The translations under genes were made by a program, and so were the position numbers. This document shows, piece by piece, positions 41,693 through 49,318 of a stretch of 53,744 bases of DNA (position 1 is the stretch's first letter; the number at the start of each line of letters is the position of its first letter). The notes beneath the pieces were generated by a model. That model saw nothing but the letters and a program-made list of their open reading frames with translations. It made no database searches and was not told where the DNA came from. Origin of the DNA: Clostridiales bacterium (GTDB lineage: Bacteria > Bacillota > Clostridia > Christensenellales > Aristaeellaceae); NCBI GenBank assembly GCA_012520375.1, contig JAAYOH010000022.1, positions 1-53,744 of the forward strand, read 5' to 3'.

Positions 41693-41721
41693 TTGACAAA
41701 CCATGATACAAAGGGTATAAT
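41693..41721 (+). promoter_or_regulatory. Consensus sigma-A promoter of the isomerase-transporter operon
   Basis: TTGACA (41693-41698) and TATAAT (41716-41721), both perfect, with a 17-base spacer. It is preceded by a T-rich stretch that may act as an UP-like element. Confidence 0.85.
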
Positions 41722-41780
41722 CCGGATAGATACGATTCCGGCGGTTCGGGGGATCTTTGCAAGGGAAGGATGAGGGCCGA

Positions 41781-43112
41781 ATGAAGGCAGTACTGGCGCC
41801 GGTCTATTTTTCCGAATGGAACGAGCGGGAACAAAACGAGTATCGGGAACAGCTGGAACGGCTGCAGGAATACTACGGGGACGTGGCGGAATTCCTGCCC
41901 TCCGTGGCGGTGGGGGAGCCCCTGCCGAAGGGGGCGGATGCCGTGGTCTTCGTGCAGTTGCTCTTTGCCGCTTTCCGCCACGATGAAGAGCTCAAAGCCT
42001 ATGGGCTGCCCATGGTGGTGCTCACCAGCCGTTTCGGCACCGTGGAGATGTGGGACTGGGAGATCGTCACCTACCTGCGGGACCTGGGCCTCACCGTGTT
42101 TTCCCCCTACAGCATCGAGATGGGAAAAGTGGTGTTGCGCGCCATCGCGGTCCGGAACACCCTGAAGAAGGGCGCCCGCTTCCTGATGTTCCAGGACAGC
42201 CCCGGGGAGGGCATGCAGGCCAACATCTTTAAAAAGTTTTACTGGTGGGAACAGCAGTCCGTGGACAAAATGGAGGAATACTTCGGCTGCAAGCTGATTT
42301 TCCGCAGCTGGAAAGCGGTCAACGAACGGGCCCGGGCGGTCTCGGACAGCGAGGCGGAGGCGGTATCCGGGGACTGGGCAGTCCACTGCGAAGGCGTGCG
42401 CCCGGCCCAATTGCTCCAGTCCGCCAAACTGTATCTCGCCATCAAGGAGGTCATCGATGAGGTGGGAGGCGTGGAAGGCGTGGGAGCCAACTGCCTGAAC
42501 GAGTCTTTCCACTGCGACACCACCCCCTGCCTGGTGTGGAACATGCTCTTCGAGCGGGACGGCATCATCTGGGCCTGCGAGGGGGACACCCTCACCCTGC
42601 TCACCACCTTCGTCCTGTACCGGGCCCTGGAAAAGCCCATCATGATGACCAACCTCTACCCCTTCCTGGTGGGCATGGCGGCCCTGGCCCACGAGCGCAT
42701 CGAACATTTCCCGGACATCCCGGATCCGGACAATCACGCCCTGGGCGTACACTGCGGCTATTTCGGTTTTGCCCCCCGCAGCTTCTGCACCGAGTGGACG
42801 CTGCGGCCCAAGGTGCTGGCTATCGTGAACGACGAGGCCACCATGGTGGACTGCCGCTTCCCCACGGGCCCCGTTACCCTGGCCAAGATCTACCCCGGCT
42901 TCAAGAAGCTGTCGGTGATCCGGGCCGAGATCGAGGAATACGTCCAGTATCCGGGCAGCGACGCCCTGAACGGCGCCCTGATTCGTTATGCCGACGGACA
43001 TCGGGTGATGGACGAACTGTGCTCCCACCACTCCATGATCATCCAGGGGGACGTGGCGCCCCAGCTGCGCCAGGTGGCCCGGGTGTTCGGCTGGGAGGTT
43101 GCCCAGCTTTGA
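41781..43112 (+). CDS. L-fucose/L-arabinose isomerase-family protein
   Basis: The 443-residue protein resembles the fucose/arabinose isomerase superfamily, metal-dependent aldose-ketose isomerases. The clearest region is ANCLNESFHCDTTPCLVWN, IIWACEGDTLTLLTTFVLY (the Glu-x-Asp metal-site stretch) and NHALGVHCGYFGFAP. It is shorter than FucI and closer in size to divergent members of unknown substrate. The start at ATG 41781 follows AAGGGAAGGATGAGGG. It is the first gene of a sugar operon with transporter, TIM-barrel enzyme and dehydrogenase, so an isomerase step on the imported sugar is likely. The specific sugar is not known. Confidence 0.75.
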   Translation: MKAVLAPVYFSEWNEREQNEYREQLERLQEYYGDVAEFLPSVAVGEPLPKGADAVVFVQLLFAAFRHDEELKAYGLPMVVLTSRFGTVEMWDWEIVTYLRDLGLTVFSPYSIEMGKVVLRAIAVRNTLKKGARFLMFQDSPGEGMQANIFKKFYWWEQQSVDKMEEYFGCKLIFRSWKAVNERARAVSDSEAEAVSGDWAVHCEGVRPAQLLQSAKLYLAIKEVIDEVGGVEGVGANCLNESFHCDTTPCLVWNMLFERDGIIWACEGDTLTLLTTFVLYRALEKPIMMTNLYPFLVGMAALAHERIEHFPDIPDPDNHALGVHCGYFGFAPRSFCTEWTLRPKVLAIVNDEATMVDCRFPTGPVTLAKIYPGFKKLSVIRAEIEEYVQYPGSDALNGALIRYADGHRVMDELCSHHSMIIQGDVAPQLRQVARVFGWEVAQL

Positions 43113-43121
43113 CGCTCCCAA

Positions 43122-43135
43122 ACCGCACGTGCGGT
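43122..43135 (+). promoter_or_regulatory. 14-bp perfect palindrome before the binding-protein gene
   Basis: ACCGCACGTGCGGT lies nine bases after the isomerase-like stop and is followed by an A-run. It could be an operator or a processing hairpin. With A rather than T downstream it is not a plus-strand terminator. Confidence 0.5.
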
Positions 43136-43161
43136 AAAAAATATCGGAGGAGGAAAACCCC

Positions 43162-44112
43162 ATGAAAAAAATCCTTGCACTGTTTCTTGTTCTGACGCTC
43201 ACCCTTGGCTTTGGCGTTGCCATGGCCGAAGAGCAGCCCCTGGTAGGCATCTCCTGCCCCTACAACCCCACCGGCTGGGTCGCCGCCGTTTCCTGGTCCG
43301 CGGAAACCACTGCCGACAGCCTGGGCATGAACTACCTCATGAAGATCGCCGAGTCCGAAGCCGAGCAGGCCTCCGACCTGGACTTCTTCATCAATGAGGG
43401 CTGCGAGATCATCGTGCTCTTCCCCTTCAACGACACCCTGGAAGCCGCCGCACAGCGGGTCATGGATGCGGGCATCACCCTGGTGAACTTCGATCGCACC
43501 CTGGGCGGTACCACCCCCGACTACTACCTGGCGGGCGACAACTACCAGATCGGCGTGCTGGGCGCTCAGTATATCGCTGAGAAGCTGGGCGGAAAGGGCA
43601 AGATCGTCATCACCACCATCCCCTCCTACGGCGCCATCTTCGAAGAGCGGGTCAACGGCTGCCGCGACGGCCTGAAAGAATTCCCCGAGATCGAAGTGCT
43701 GGGCGAGTACGCCGCCGACAACGCGGCCCAGGAGACCGGCCTGGCCCTGATGACCGACATCCTCACCGCCAATCCCGAACTGGACGGCGTATACAGCTGC
43801 GACGATGAATTGTCCACCGGCATGCTCAAAGCCATCGAGGAGCAGGGCCGCCTGGGCGAAGTGAAGGTCATGACGGGCTGCGGCGACGGACAGGCCTACT
43901 TCAAGCTGATGGACGAGTATAAAGACAAGATCTGGCTGTCCACCCAGACCTACGCCCCCTACATGATGGGCGACTGCATCAAGCTGGCCTACGGCCTGAC
44001 CCAGGGCGAAACCTATGACGCCAGGGTGATCATTCCCCCGGAGACCCTGGACTACACCAACTATGCGGACTGGATGGTGCGCAACGGCGTCACCGAGGAC
44101 GCTCCCTTCTAA
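43162..44112 (+). CDS. RbsB-like sugar-binding protein
   Basis: This 316-residue protein is a class I periplasmic-binding-fold receptor for the following ATPase and permease. The signal peptide MKKILALFLVLTLTLGFGVAMA ends in AMA and has no lipobox Cys. Mature motifs include DLDFFINEGCEIIVLFPFN, AGITLVNFDRTL, and TANPELDGVYSCDDELSTG, the usual ligand-pocket segments of ribose/xylose-type receptors. The start follows CGGAGGAGG. A strong hairpin follows the stop. The ligand cannot be read directly; neighbours point to a monosaccharide, inositol or a derivative. Confidence 0.92.
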   Translation: MKKILALFLVLTLTLGFGVAMAEEQPLVGISCPYNPTGWVAAVSWSAETTADSLGMNYLMKIAESEAEQASDLDFFINEGCEIIVLFPFNDTLEAAAQRVMDAGITLVNFDRTLGGTTPDYYLAGDNYQIGVLGAQYIAEKLGGKGKIVITTIPSYGAIFEERVNGCRDGLKEFPEIEVLGEYAADNAAQETGLALMTDILTANPELDGVYSCDDELSTGMLKAIEEQGRLGEVKVMTGCGDGQAYFKLMDEYKDKIWLSTQTYAPYMMGDCIKLAYGLTQGETYDARVIIPPETLDYTNYADWMVRNGVTEDAPF

Positions 44113-44135
44113 GGAACCATACCGTTGCCCCTTGG

Positions 44136-44165
44136 GGAGAGAGGAGGCGTTTGCCTTCTCTCTCC
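44136..44165 (+). promoter_or_regulatory. Intercistronic RNA hairpin after the sugar-binding protein gene
   Basis: A 13-bp stem with one G-U pair (44136-44148 with 44153-44165) and a GTTT loop, not followed by T-run. It occupies the same place as the hairpins after the two other binding-protein genes. Confidence 0.7.
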
Positions 44166-44211
44166 ATTCGAAGCTTGCGCCCCCTGAAACGAACGGGGAA
44201 GGAGATGGATC

Positions 44212-45729
44212 ATGGCGGAGACAGCACTGAAGATGCGGGGCATCGTCAAGACCTATGGCGGCGTCCCCGTACTCAAAGAGGTGGACTTCACGGTGGAGCG
44301 AGGGACCATCCACGCGCTGCTGGGCGAAAACGGCGCGGGGAAAACCACCCTCATGAACATCCTGGGCGGGGTCACCCCCATGGACCGGGGCAGGGTGGAA
44401 CTGTTCGGGGAGAAGGTGCGCATCACCTCCACCCAGGACGCTCGGCAGCACGGCATCGCCTTCATCCACCAGGAGCTCAACGTCATCAACGATCTGGCGG
44501 TATACGAGAACATGTTCCTGGGCAACGAGCTCCACGGGCGTTTCAAGGTGCTGGACCGGAAGCGCATGTGCGAGGCCTGCAGCCGGGTGTTCCAGCAGAT
44601 GAACGTGGACATCGACCCCAGGGCCATGATGGGCTCCCTGGAGACCAGCTACAAGCAGATCGTGGAGATCGCCAAATCCCTGCTGCGCAACGCCCGGCTG
44701 ATCATCATGGACGAGCCCACCACCTCCCTCACCCAAAGGGAGATCGACCGGGTATTTGCCATCATGAAGGGCCTTACCCGCGAGCAAAAGGTCACCATCA
44801 TCTTCATCTCCCACAAGTTGGGGGAGGTGGTGGACTTCTGCGATTCCTTCACCGTGCTGCGCAACGGGGAAAAGGTGGCCAGCGGGCTCATCAAACAGGA
44901 AGATGGCAGCAAGATCAGCCAGGTGGAGATCGCCAAGATGATGGTGGGCCGGGACGTGCTGGGGGTGGAGGTGTACGAGCCCCGTCCCATCGGGGAGCCC
45001 CTGCTGGAGGTGGAAAACCTCAGCGTAAAGGGCTATGCCCGGAACGTGTCCTTTACCCTGCACAGCGGCGAGATCCTGGGCATCACGGGCCTCTTGGGGG
45101 ACGGCAAGGAAGAACTGGCGCGCTGTCTCTTTGGGGACCTGCCCCGGAGCGGCGGCAGCGTAAAGCTGGAAGGCCGGCCCATCGAGGCGCGGCACCCCTC
45201 GGACGCCCGGAAAATGGGCATCGGCATGCTGCCCTCCAACCGCAAGGAGAATGCCATCATCAAGGACCTGTCGGTGCGGGCCAATACCACCATCGTGGCC
45301 CTGGACCGGTACCAGCACGGCATCAAGCTGTCCCTGGCGGAAGAGGCGCGGGCGGCGGAGAGCGCCCGGCAGCGCCTGTCCATCAAGGCGGACAAGCTGA
45401 CGAGCCTCATTACCTCCCTGTCCGGCGGCAACCAACAAAAGGTGGTGCTGGCCAAGTGGCTGGACGCGGAGCCCAAGGTGATGATCCTGTCCAATCCCAC
45501 CCAGGGCGTGGATGTGGGCGCCAAAAACGAGATCTATGCCGAGATCATGAAGCTGGCCAAACAGGGCATCGGCATCATCATCACCTCCGGGGAGGCCCAG
45601 GAAATCGTCAAGACCTGCGACCGGGCCCTGGTCATGTACCACGGGGAACTCCGGGGAGAACTGACGCGGGACGAGATGAGCGACGAAGCCATTATGATTC
45701 TGTGCACCGGCGGCACATTGGCGGGATAA
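44212..45729 (+). CDS. Sugar ABC transporter ATPase with two nucleotide-binding domains (RbsA/MglA-like)
   Basis: The 505-residue protein powers the RbsC-like permease. Domain one is complete: Walker A GENGAGKTTLMNIL, signature-like SLETSYKQIVEIAKSLL and Walker B LIIMDEPTTSLTQ. Domain two has a diverged P-loop (GLLGDGKEELARCLF), signature LSGGNQQKVVLAKWL, but its Walker B is VMILSNPTQGVDVGA, lacking both the usual Asp and Glu. Only one catalytic site per protein is therefore expected to hydrolyse ATP, as in other degenerate members. The start follows GGGGAAGGAG. Confidence 0.93.
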   Translation: MAETALKMRGIVKTYGGVPVLKEVDFTVERGTIHALLGENGAGKTTLMNILGGVTPMDRGRVELFGEKVRITSTQDARQHGIAFIHQELNVINDLAVYENMFLGNELHGRFKVLDRKRMCEACSRVFQQMNVDIDPRAMMGSLETSYKQIVEIAKSLLRNARLIIMDEPTTSLTQREIDRVFAIMKGLTREQKVTIIFISHKLGEVVDFCDSFTVLRNGEKVASGLIKQEDGSKISQVEIAKMMVGRDVLGVEVYEPRPIGEPLLEVENLSVKGYARNVSFTLHSGEILGITGLLGDGKEELARCLFGDLPRSGGSVKLEGRPIEARHPSDARKMGIGMLPSNRKENAIIKDLSVRANTTIVALDRYQHGIKLSLAEEARAAESARQRLSIKADKLTSLITSLSGGNQQKVVLAKWLDAEPKVMILSNPTQGVDVGAKNEIYAEIMKLAKQGIGIIITSGEAQEIVKTCDRALVMYHGELRGELTRDEMSDEAIMILCTGGTLAG

Positions 45730-45744
45730 AGGAGAAGGGACACC

Positions 45745-46782
45745 ATGCAGACGAAGAGAACGCCCAAAGGGAACAGAGACCTGCTCCGGAAGTTCATGGA
45801 CGGCTACAGCATCATCCTGGTCACTCTGGTGATGATCGTCGCCTCCATGCTGCTCCAGGGGCTGCTGAAGGACAGCTGGAGCTTTCTGACCTGGAACAAC
45901 ATCATCAACATCCTGCGCAACAACTCCATCACCGGCGTCATCGCCCTGGGCATGGCCTTCGTCATCATCACGGGCAACATCGACCTGTCCGCAGGCGCCC
46001 AGATGGTGGCGGTGAGCGCGATGTCCATTACGGTGATCAACTGGCTGGCGGAGCGGATGGCCGGCGCTTCCCCCGCCATGGCCAGCCTGATCCCCACCAT
46101 CCTGGGGGTGCTCACCGCCTTTGCCTGTTCCATTGCCCTGTCGGTGCTGACGGGCATCATCGTCACCAAAGGCCGCGTCCCCTCCTTCATCGTCACCATG
46201 GGCATGCAGCTGATTTACCGATCGGTGCTGGTGTACGCCCTGAACGGCGGCGGCGTTACCACCAAGGTGCCCGGCTACCTGGCCCTGTCTTCCACCTCCA
46301 TCCCCCTGGGTTTCGGGGAACTGCCCCTGCAGATCCTGTATTTCTTCATCATGGTGGCGGTGTACTGGTACATTTCCAAGTATACCTCCATCGGGCGGCG
46401 CATCTATGCGGTGGGCTCCAATGAAAAGGCTACCCGCCTGTCCGGCATCAAGACCGACCGGATCAAGATCATGGCGTACGCCCTGCTGGGCGTGGCCATC
46501 GCGGTGGCCGGGGTCATGGAGAGCAGCCGCATGGGCTCCATCAACTCCACCTCCTCCGGCACCAACTACGAACTGAACGCCATTGCCATGGCGGTCATCG
46601 GCGGGGTGGCCATGGAGGGCGGCCGGGGGCGCATCGTGAACACCATGTTCGGCGCCTTCATCTTCGGCATGATCTCCAACATCCTGACCCTGCTGGGCCT
46701 GCCCACCAAATTGGTGAACGCGGTGAAGGGCGCCATCATCATCCTGGCGGTGCTGATCCAGCGCAAGGACAAAGACCGTTGA
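45745..46782 (+). CDS. RbsC-like sugar ABC transporter permease
   Basis: The 345-residue polytopic protein has the family motifs GVIALGMAFVIITGNIDLSA (first), VTKGRVPSFIVTMGMQLIY and the coupling region SNEKATRLSGIKTDRIKIM, then AVIGGVAMEGGRGRIVNT. As only one permease is encoded, it should form a homodimer, unlike the two-permease DUF3798 system earlier in the window. It follows the ATPase by 15 bases behind AAGGAGAAGG. Confidence 0.95.
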   Translation: MQTKRTPKGNRDLLRKFMDGYSIILVTLVMIVASMLLQGLLKDSWSFLTWNNIINILRNNSITGVIALGMAFVIITGNIDLSAGAQMVAVSAMSITVINWLAERMAGASPAMASLIPTILGVLTAFACSIALSVLTGIIVTKGRVPSFIVTMGMQLIYRSVLVYALNGGGVTTKVPGYLALSSTSIPLGFGELPLQILYFFIMVAVYWYISKYTSIGRRIYAVGSNEKATRLSGIKTDRIKIMAYALLGVAIAVAGVMESSRMGSINSTSSGTNYELNAIAMAVIGGVAMEGGRGRIVNTMFGAFIFGMISNILTLLGLPTKLVNAVKGAIIILAVLIQRKDKDR

Positions 46783-46791
46783 CCCAAATAT

Positions 46792-46815
46792 GCGGCGGGG
46801 CGGCCTGCCGCTTTT
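46792..46815 (+). terminator. Weak intra-operon terminator or attenuator
   Basis: An 8-bp stem with one G-U pair (46792-46799 with 46804-46811), a tetraloop and then TTTT. It separates transport genes from the two enzyme genes and would lower enzyme expression relative to transport. Confidence 0.5.
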
Positions 46816-46843
46816 GCATCATATGAAAAAAGGAGGATGACCC

Positions 46844-47704
46844 ATGAAAGTCGGTATCGACAGCTATTGCTACCATCGCCTGTTCGGCGAGGTCTACGAC
46901 ATGCAGGCCCAGCCCGAAAAGCTGGCCACCGTGGACGATTTCCTGGACTATGCCCGCTGGCTGGAGGTGGACGGGGTATCCCTGGAGACCTGTTTCCTGC
47001 CCAGCCTGGAGGACGGCTACCTGAAGGAACTGGGGGCCAAACTGAAGGAGTACGGCCTGGAGAGCGTGTTCGCCTGGGGCCATCCCAACGGCCTGGAACG
47101 GGGCCTGAACCCCGAGGCCTTTGAGGAGATGAAACGGCTGATCCCCAAGACCCGGCTGATGGGCACCGATGTGATGCGCATCACTGGCTCCGCCTTCGAC
47201 TGGCGCCACGAGAACCACCGGGACCACATCGCCCGGCTGGTGCCCATGTACAAGGAGGCCACAAAGATCGCCGAGGACCATGGGGTGAAACTGGCGGCGG
47301 AAAACCACATCGACTACACCTCCGACGAGATGCTGGAGATGGTGGAAGCGGTGAATTCCCCCAACTTCGGCATCAACTTTGACACCGGGAACTTCCTGCG
47401 CCTGCTGGACGACCCCATCAAGGGCATGGAGAAGCTGGCACCCTACGTGTTCTCGGTACACCTGAAAGACCTGAAGATGCATCCCACTGCCCGGCCCGAC
47501 GACTGGTACTTCTTCTGCGGTGTGCCGGTGGGCATGGGCATCGTGGACAACGACAAGCTGGCGGCCATCCTGTCCAAGGCGGGCTTCGATGGCTTCCTGG
47601 CGGTGGAGATCGACTGTCCCGCCCCGGAATGGATGAACATGGAGCGGGAAGCCATCATGGTCTCCGTGTACAACATGAAGAAGATCGCCGCCAAGTATCC
47701 GTAA
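46844..47704 (+). CDS. TIM-barrel sugar phosphate isomerase/epimerase (AP_endonuc_2-like)
   Basis: The 286-residue protein is of the xylose-isomerase-like TIM-barrel type, which isomerise or epimerise sugars and keto-sugars with a divalent metal. Metal-ligand positions fit the family: VSLETCF, KLAAENHIDY (Glu), NFGINFDTGN (Asp), VFSVHLKDLKMH (His) and FLAVEIDCP (Glu). The order isomerase-like, transporter, TIM barrel, Gfo/Idh/MocA resembles inositol and keto-glycoside pathways. It follows AGGAGG and is 30 bases from the dehydrogenase. Confidence 0.9.
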   Translation: MKVGIDSYCYHRLFGEVYDMQAQPEKLATVDDFLDYARWLEVDGVSLETCFLPSLEDGYLKELGAKLKEYGLESVFAWGHPNGLERGLNPEAFEEMKRLIPKTRLMGTDVMRITGSAFDWRHENHRDHIARLVPMYKEATKIAEDHGVKLAAENHIDYTSDEMLEMVEAVNSPNFGINFDTGNFLRLLDDPIKGMEKLAPYVFSVHLKDLKMHPTARPDDWYFFCGVPVGMGIVDNDKLAAILSKAGFDGFLAVEIDCPAPEWMNMEREAIMVSVYNMKKIAAKYP

Positions 47705-47734
47705 GGACCACATCAAATCAGGAGGGATACCCAG

Positions 47735-48901
47735 ATGAAAAAGACGCTGAATGTCGCCATGATCGGCGGCGGGTTTATGGGCAAGGCCCATTCCAACGCC
47801 TGGCTGCGGGTGAACGAGTTTTTTGACGCCCCCTTCAAGGTCAACCTGAAGGTGATCGTGGGGGACCGGACCCGGCAGGAGGACTTCGCCAGGAACTGGG
47901 GCTACGACGAGGTCAGCTACGACTGGCGGGAAGTGGTGGCCCGGGACGACATCGACATCGTGAACATCGGAACCCCCACCTACCTCCACGCGCCCATGGC
48001 CATCGAGGCGGCGAAGCACGGCAAGCACGTCGTGTGCGAAAAGCCCTGCGGCATGAACTATGCCGAGTGCGAAGCCATGGCCAAGGCGGCGGAAGAGGCG
48101 GGCGTGGTGCACTACCTGAACCACAACTACCGCAGGGTGCCCGCAGTGGCCTACGCCAAGCAGCTCATCGAGGAGGGCAAGCTGGGCACCATCTACCACT
48201 GGCGGGGCACCTACCTCCAGGACTGGATCATGGATCCCGAGTTCCCCAAGACCTGGCATCTCACCGAAGCCAAGGCCGGCGGCGGCGTGCTCTTCGACCT
48301 GGGCAGCCACGCCGTGGACCTGGCCCGCTTCCTGATCGGCGAGCCCAAATCGGTGGTCTCCGTGCATGAGACCTTCATCAAGGAGCGGCCCCTGCCCGGC
48401 GCCAACGCAGCCACCTTCTCCAAGGGCGAGAGCAGCGGTCAGGCCGAGATGGCCCCTGTGGACGTGGACGACTGCGCCTTCATGACCCTCGAGTTCGAAA
48501 ACGGCGCCGTGGGCTCCATCGACGTGTCCCGCTTCGCCTGCGGGCGCAAGAACTTCAACGACTTCGAGGTGTACGGCTCCAAGGGCGCCCTGAAGTTCAA
48601 CTTCGAGCGCATGAGCGAGCTGCAGTACTTCGACTTCACCCTGCCCCTGGCGGAGCAGGGCTACCGCACCATCCTGTGCACCGAGAATGTGCATCCCTAC
48701 CAGTTCGCCTGGTGGCCCTGCGGCCATCCGATCGGTTACGAGCACACCTTCGTCAACGCCTTCTACGATTTCCTGTGCGCCGTGGACAAGGGCGCCGATA
48801 TCTATCCCAATTTCCGGGACGGCGCCAACATCATCCGGGTCCTGGACGCCAGCAAGCTGTCCAACAAGCTGGGGCGCAAGGTACAGATCGAAGAGATCTG
48901 A
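47735..48901 (+). CDS. Gfo/Idh/MocA-family NAD(P)-dependent oxidoreductase
   Basis: The 388-residue enzyme has the Rossmann start NVAMIGGGFMGKAHSNAW, the family hallmark CEKPCGMNYAEC with its catalytic Lys, NHNYRRVPAV, and a C-terminal beta-sheet domain including AGGGVLFDLGSHAVDLARFL with the catalytic His-Asp. Such enzymes oxidise hydroxyls of sugars or inositols at C1, C2 or C3. It is the last gene of the operon, before a terminator. Pairing with the preceding TIM-barrel enzyme is also seen in bacterial C-deglycosylation systems, but no small DgpB-like subunit is present. Confidence 0.93.
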   Translation: MKKTLNVAMIGGGFMGKAHSNAWLRVNEFFDAPFKVNLKVIVGDRTRQEDFARNWGYDEVSYDWREVVARDDIDIVNIGTPTYLHAPMAIEAAKHGKHVVCEKPCGMNYAECEAMAKAAEEAGVVHYLNHNYRRVPAVAYAKQLIEEGKLGTIYHWRGTYLQDWIMDPEFPKTWHLTEAKAGGGVLFDLGSHAVDLARFLIGEPKSVVSVHETFIKERPLPGANAATFSKGESSGQAEMAPVDVDDCAFMTLEFENGAVGSIDVSRFACGRKNFNDFEVYGSKGALKFNFERMSELQYFDFTLPLAEQGYRTILCTENVHPYQFAWWPCGHPIGYEHTFVNAFYDFLCAVDKGADIYPNFRDGANIIRVLDASKLSNKLGRKVQIEEI

Positions 48902-48925
48902 GGACGGGAGAAGATAAAAGCAACG

Positions 48926-48953
48926 GGGCTGCTGCGGCAGCCCTGTTCTTGTT
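48926..48953 (+). terminator. Terminator of the isomerase-transporter operon
   Basis: GGGCTGC (48926-48932) pairs with GCAGCCC (48937-48943) around TGCG, followed by TGTTCTTGTT. It lies 25 bases after the last stop. Confidence 0.8.
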
Positions 48954-49084
48954 CCCGGGAAGCAATTGGTTTGCTTTGCAGCACACCTGCCGGGCGTTGA
49001 TCTGTGCCACCGGCCCAATACGGCCCTTACGTGCCGATCATCGGCCGTGCCAAAATTATTCACACATTTGAGCAGGCGGCCCGG

Positions 49085-49113
49085 TTTACTTCTCCCCCGC
49101 CCAGGCGTATAAT
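49085..49113 (+). promoter_or_regulatory. Predicted promoter of the P-type ATPase gene
   Basis: TTTACT (49085-49090), 17-base spacer, perfect TATAAT (49108-49113). Between the preceding terminator and this promoter (48954-49084) I see no gene. Confidence 0.65.
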
Positions 49114-49318
49114 GTTGCCCATGGAAACCCTCCTTTGTGGGTTTTGTTTGTGTCGCAGCGACACCGCACCCCTTCCGGGTTTCCTTGCAATCGTGCGATA
49201 CTCTTACCTGTCATCCTGCAGGGATCCCTGCACAAATCGATTTCCGGCTGGTGTATGTTTCAACGCAGAAATGTTCCATTCGTTTCCGGCATACCCGGCA
49301 AGAAAAGGAGCGCAGCAA
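49114..49318 (+). promoter_or_regulatory. Long structured leader of the P-type ATPase gene
   Basis: About 200 bases of untranslated leader contain three hairpins: AAACCC/GGGTTT (about 49126-49145), GTGTCG-CAG-CGACAC (about 49151-49165) and the 16-base palindrome TGCAGGGATCCCTGCA (49217-49232). I do not recognise a known riboswitch; the conserved GGGGAG-type core of the yybP-ykoY manganese element is not apparent. The ribosome binding site AAGGAG lies at 49305-49310. Confidence 0.45.

Noticed and set aside
47735-48901. C-glycoside cleavage (Dgp) operon as a firm call
   Set aside because: The Gfo/Idh/MocA plus TIM-barrel pair fits, but there is no DgpB-like small subunit and the families are too broad to assign the reaction.
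49004-49318. N-terminal extension of the P-type ATPase
   Set aside because: The upstream in-frame stretch crosses the promoter and leader, has no matching start signal, and family members begin at the MEKAYTQ region.
49114-49318. yybP-ykoY manganese riboswitch before the P-type ATPase
   Set aside because: The conserved GGGGAG-type core and its pairing were not found; only generic hairpins are visible.
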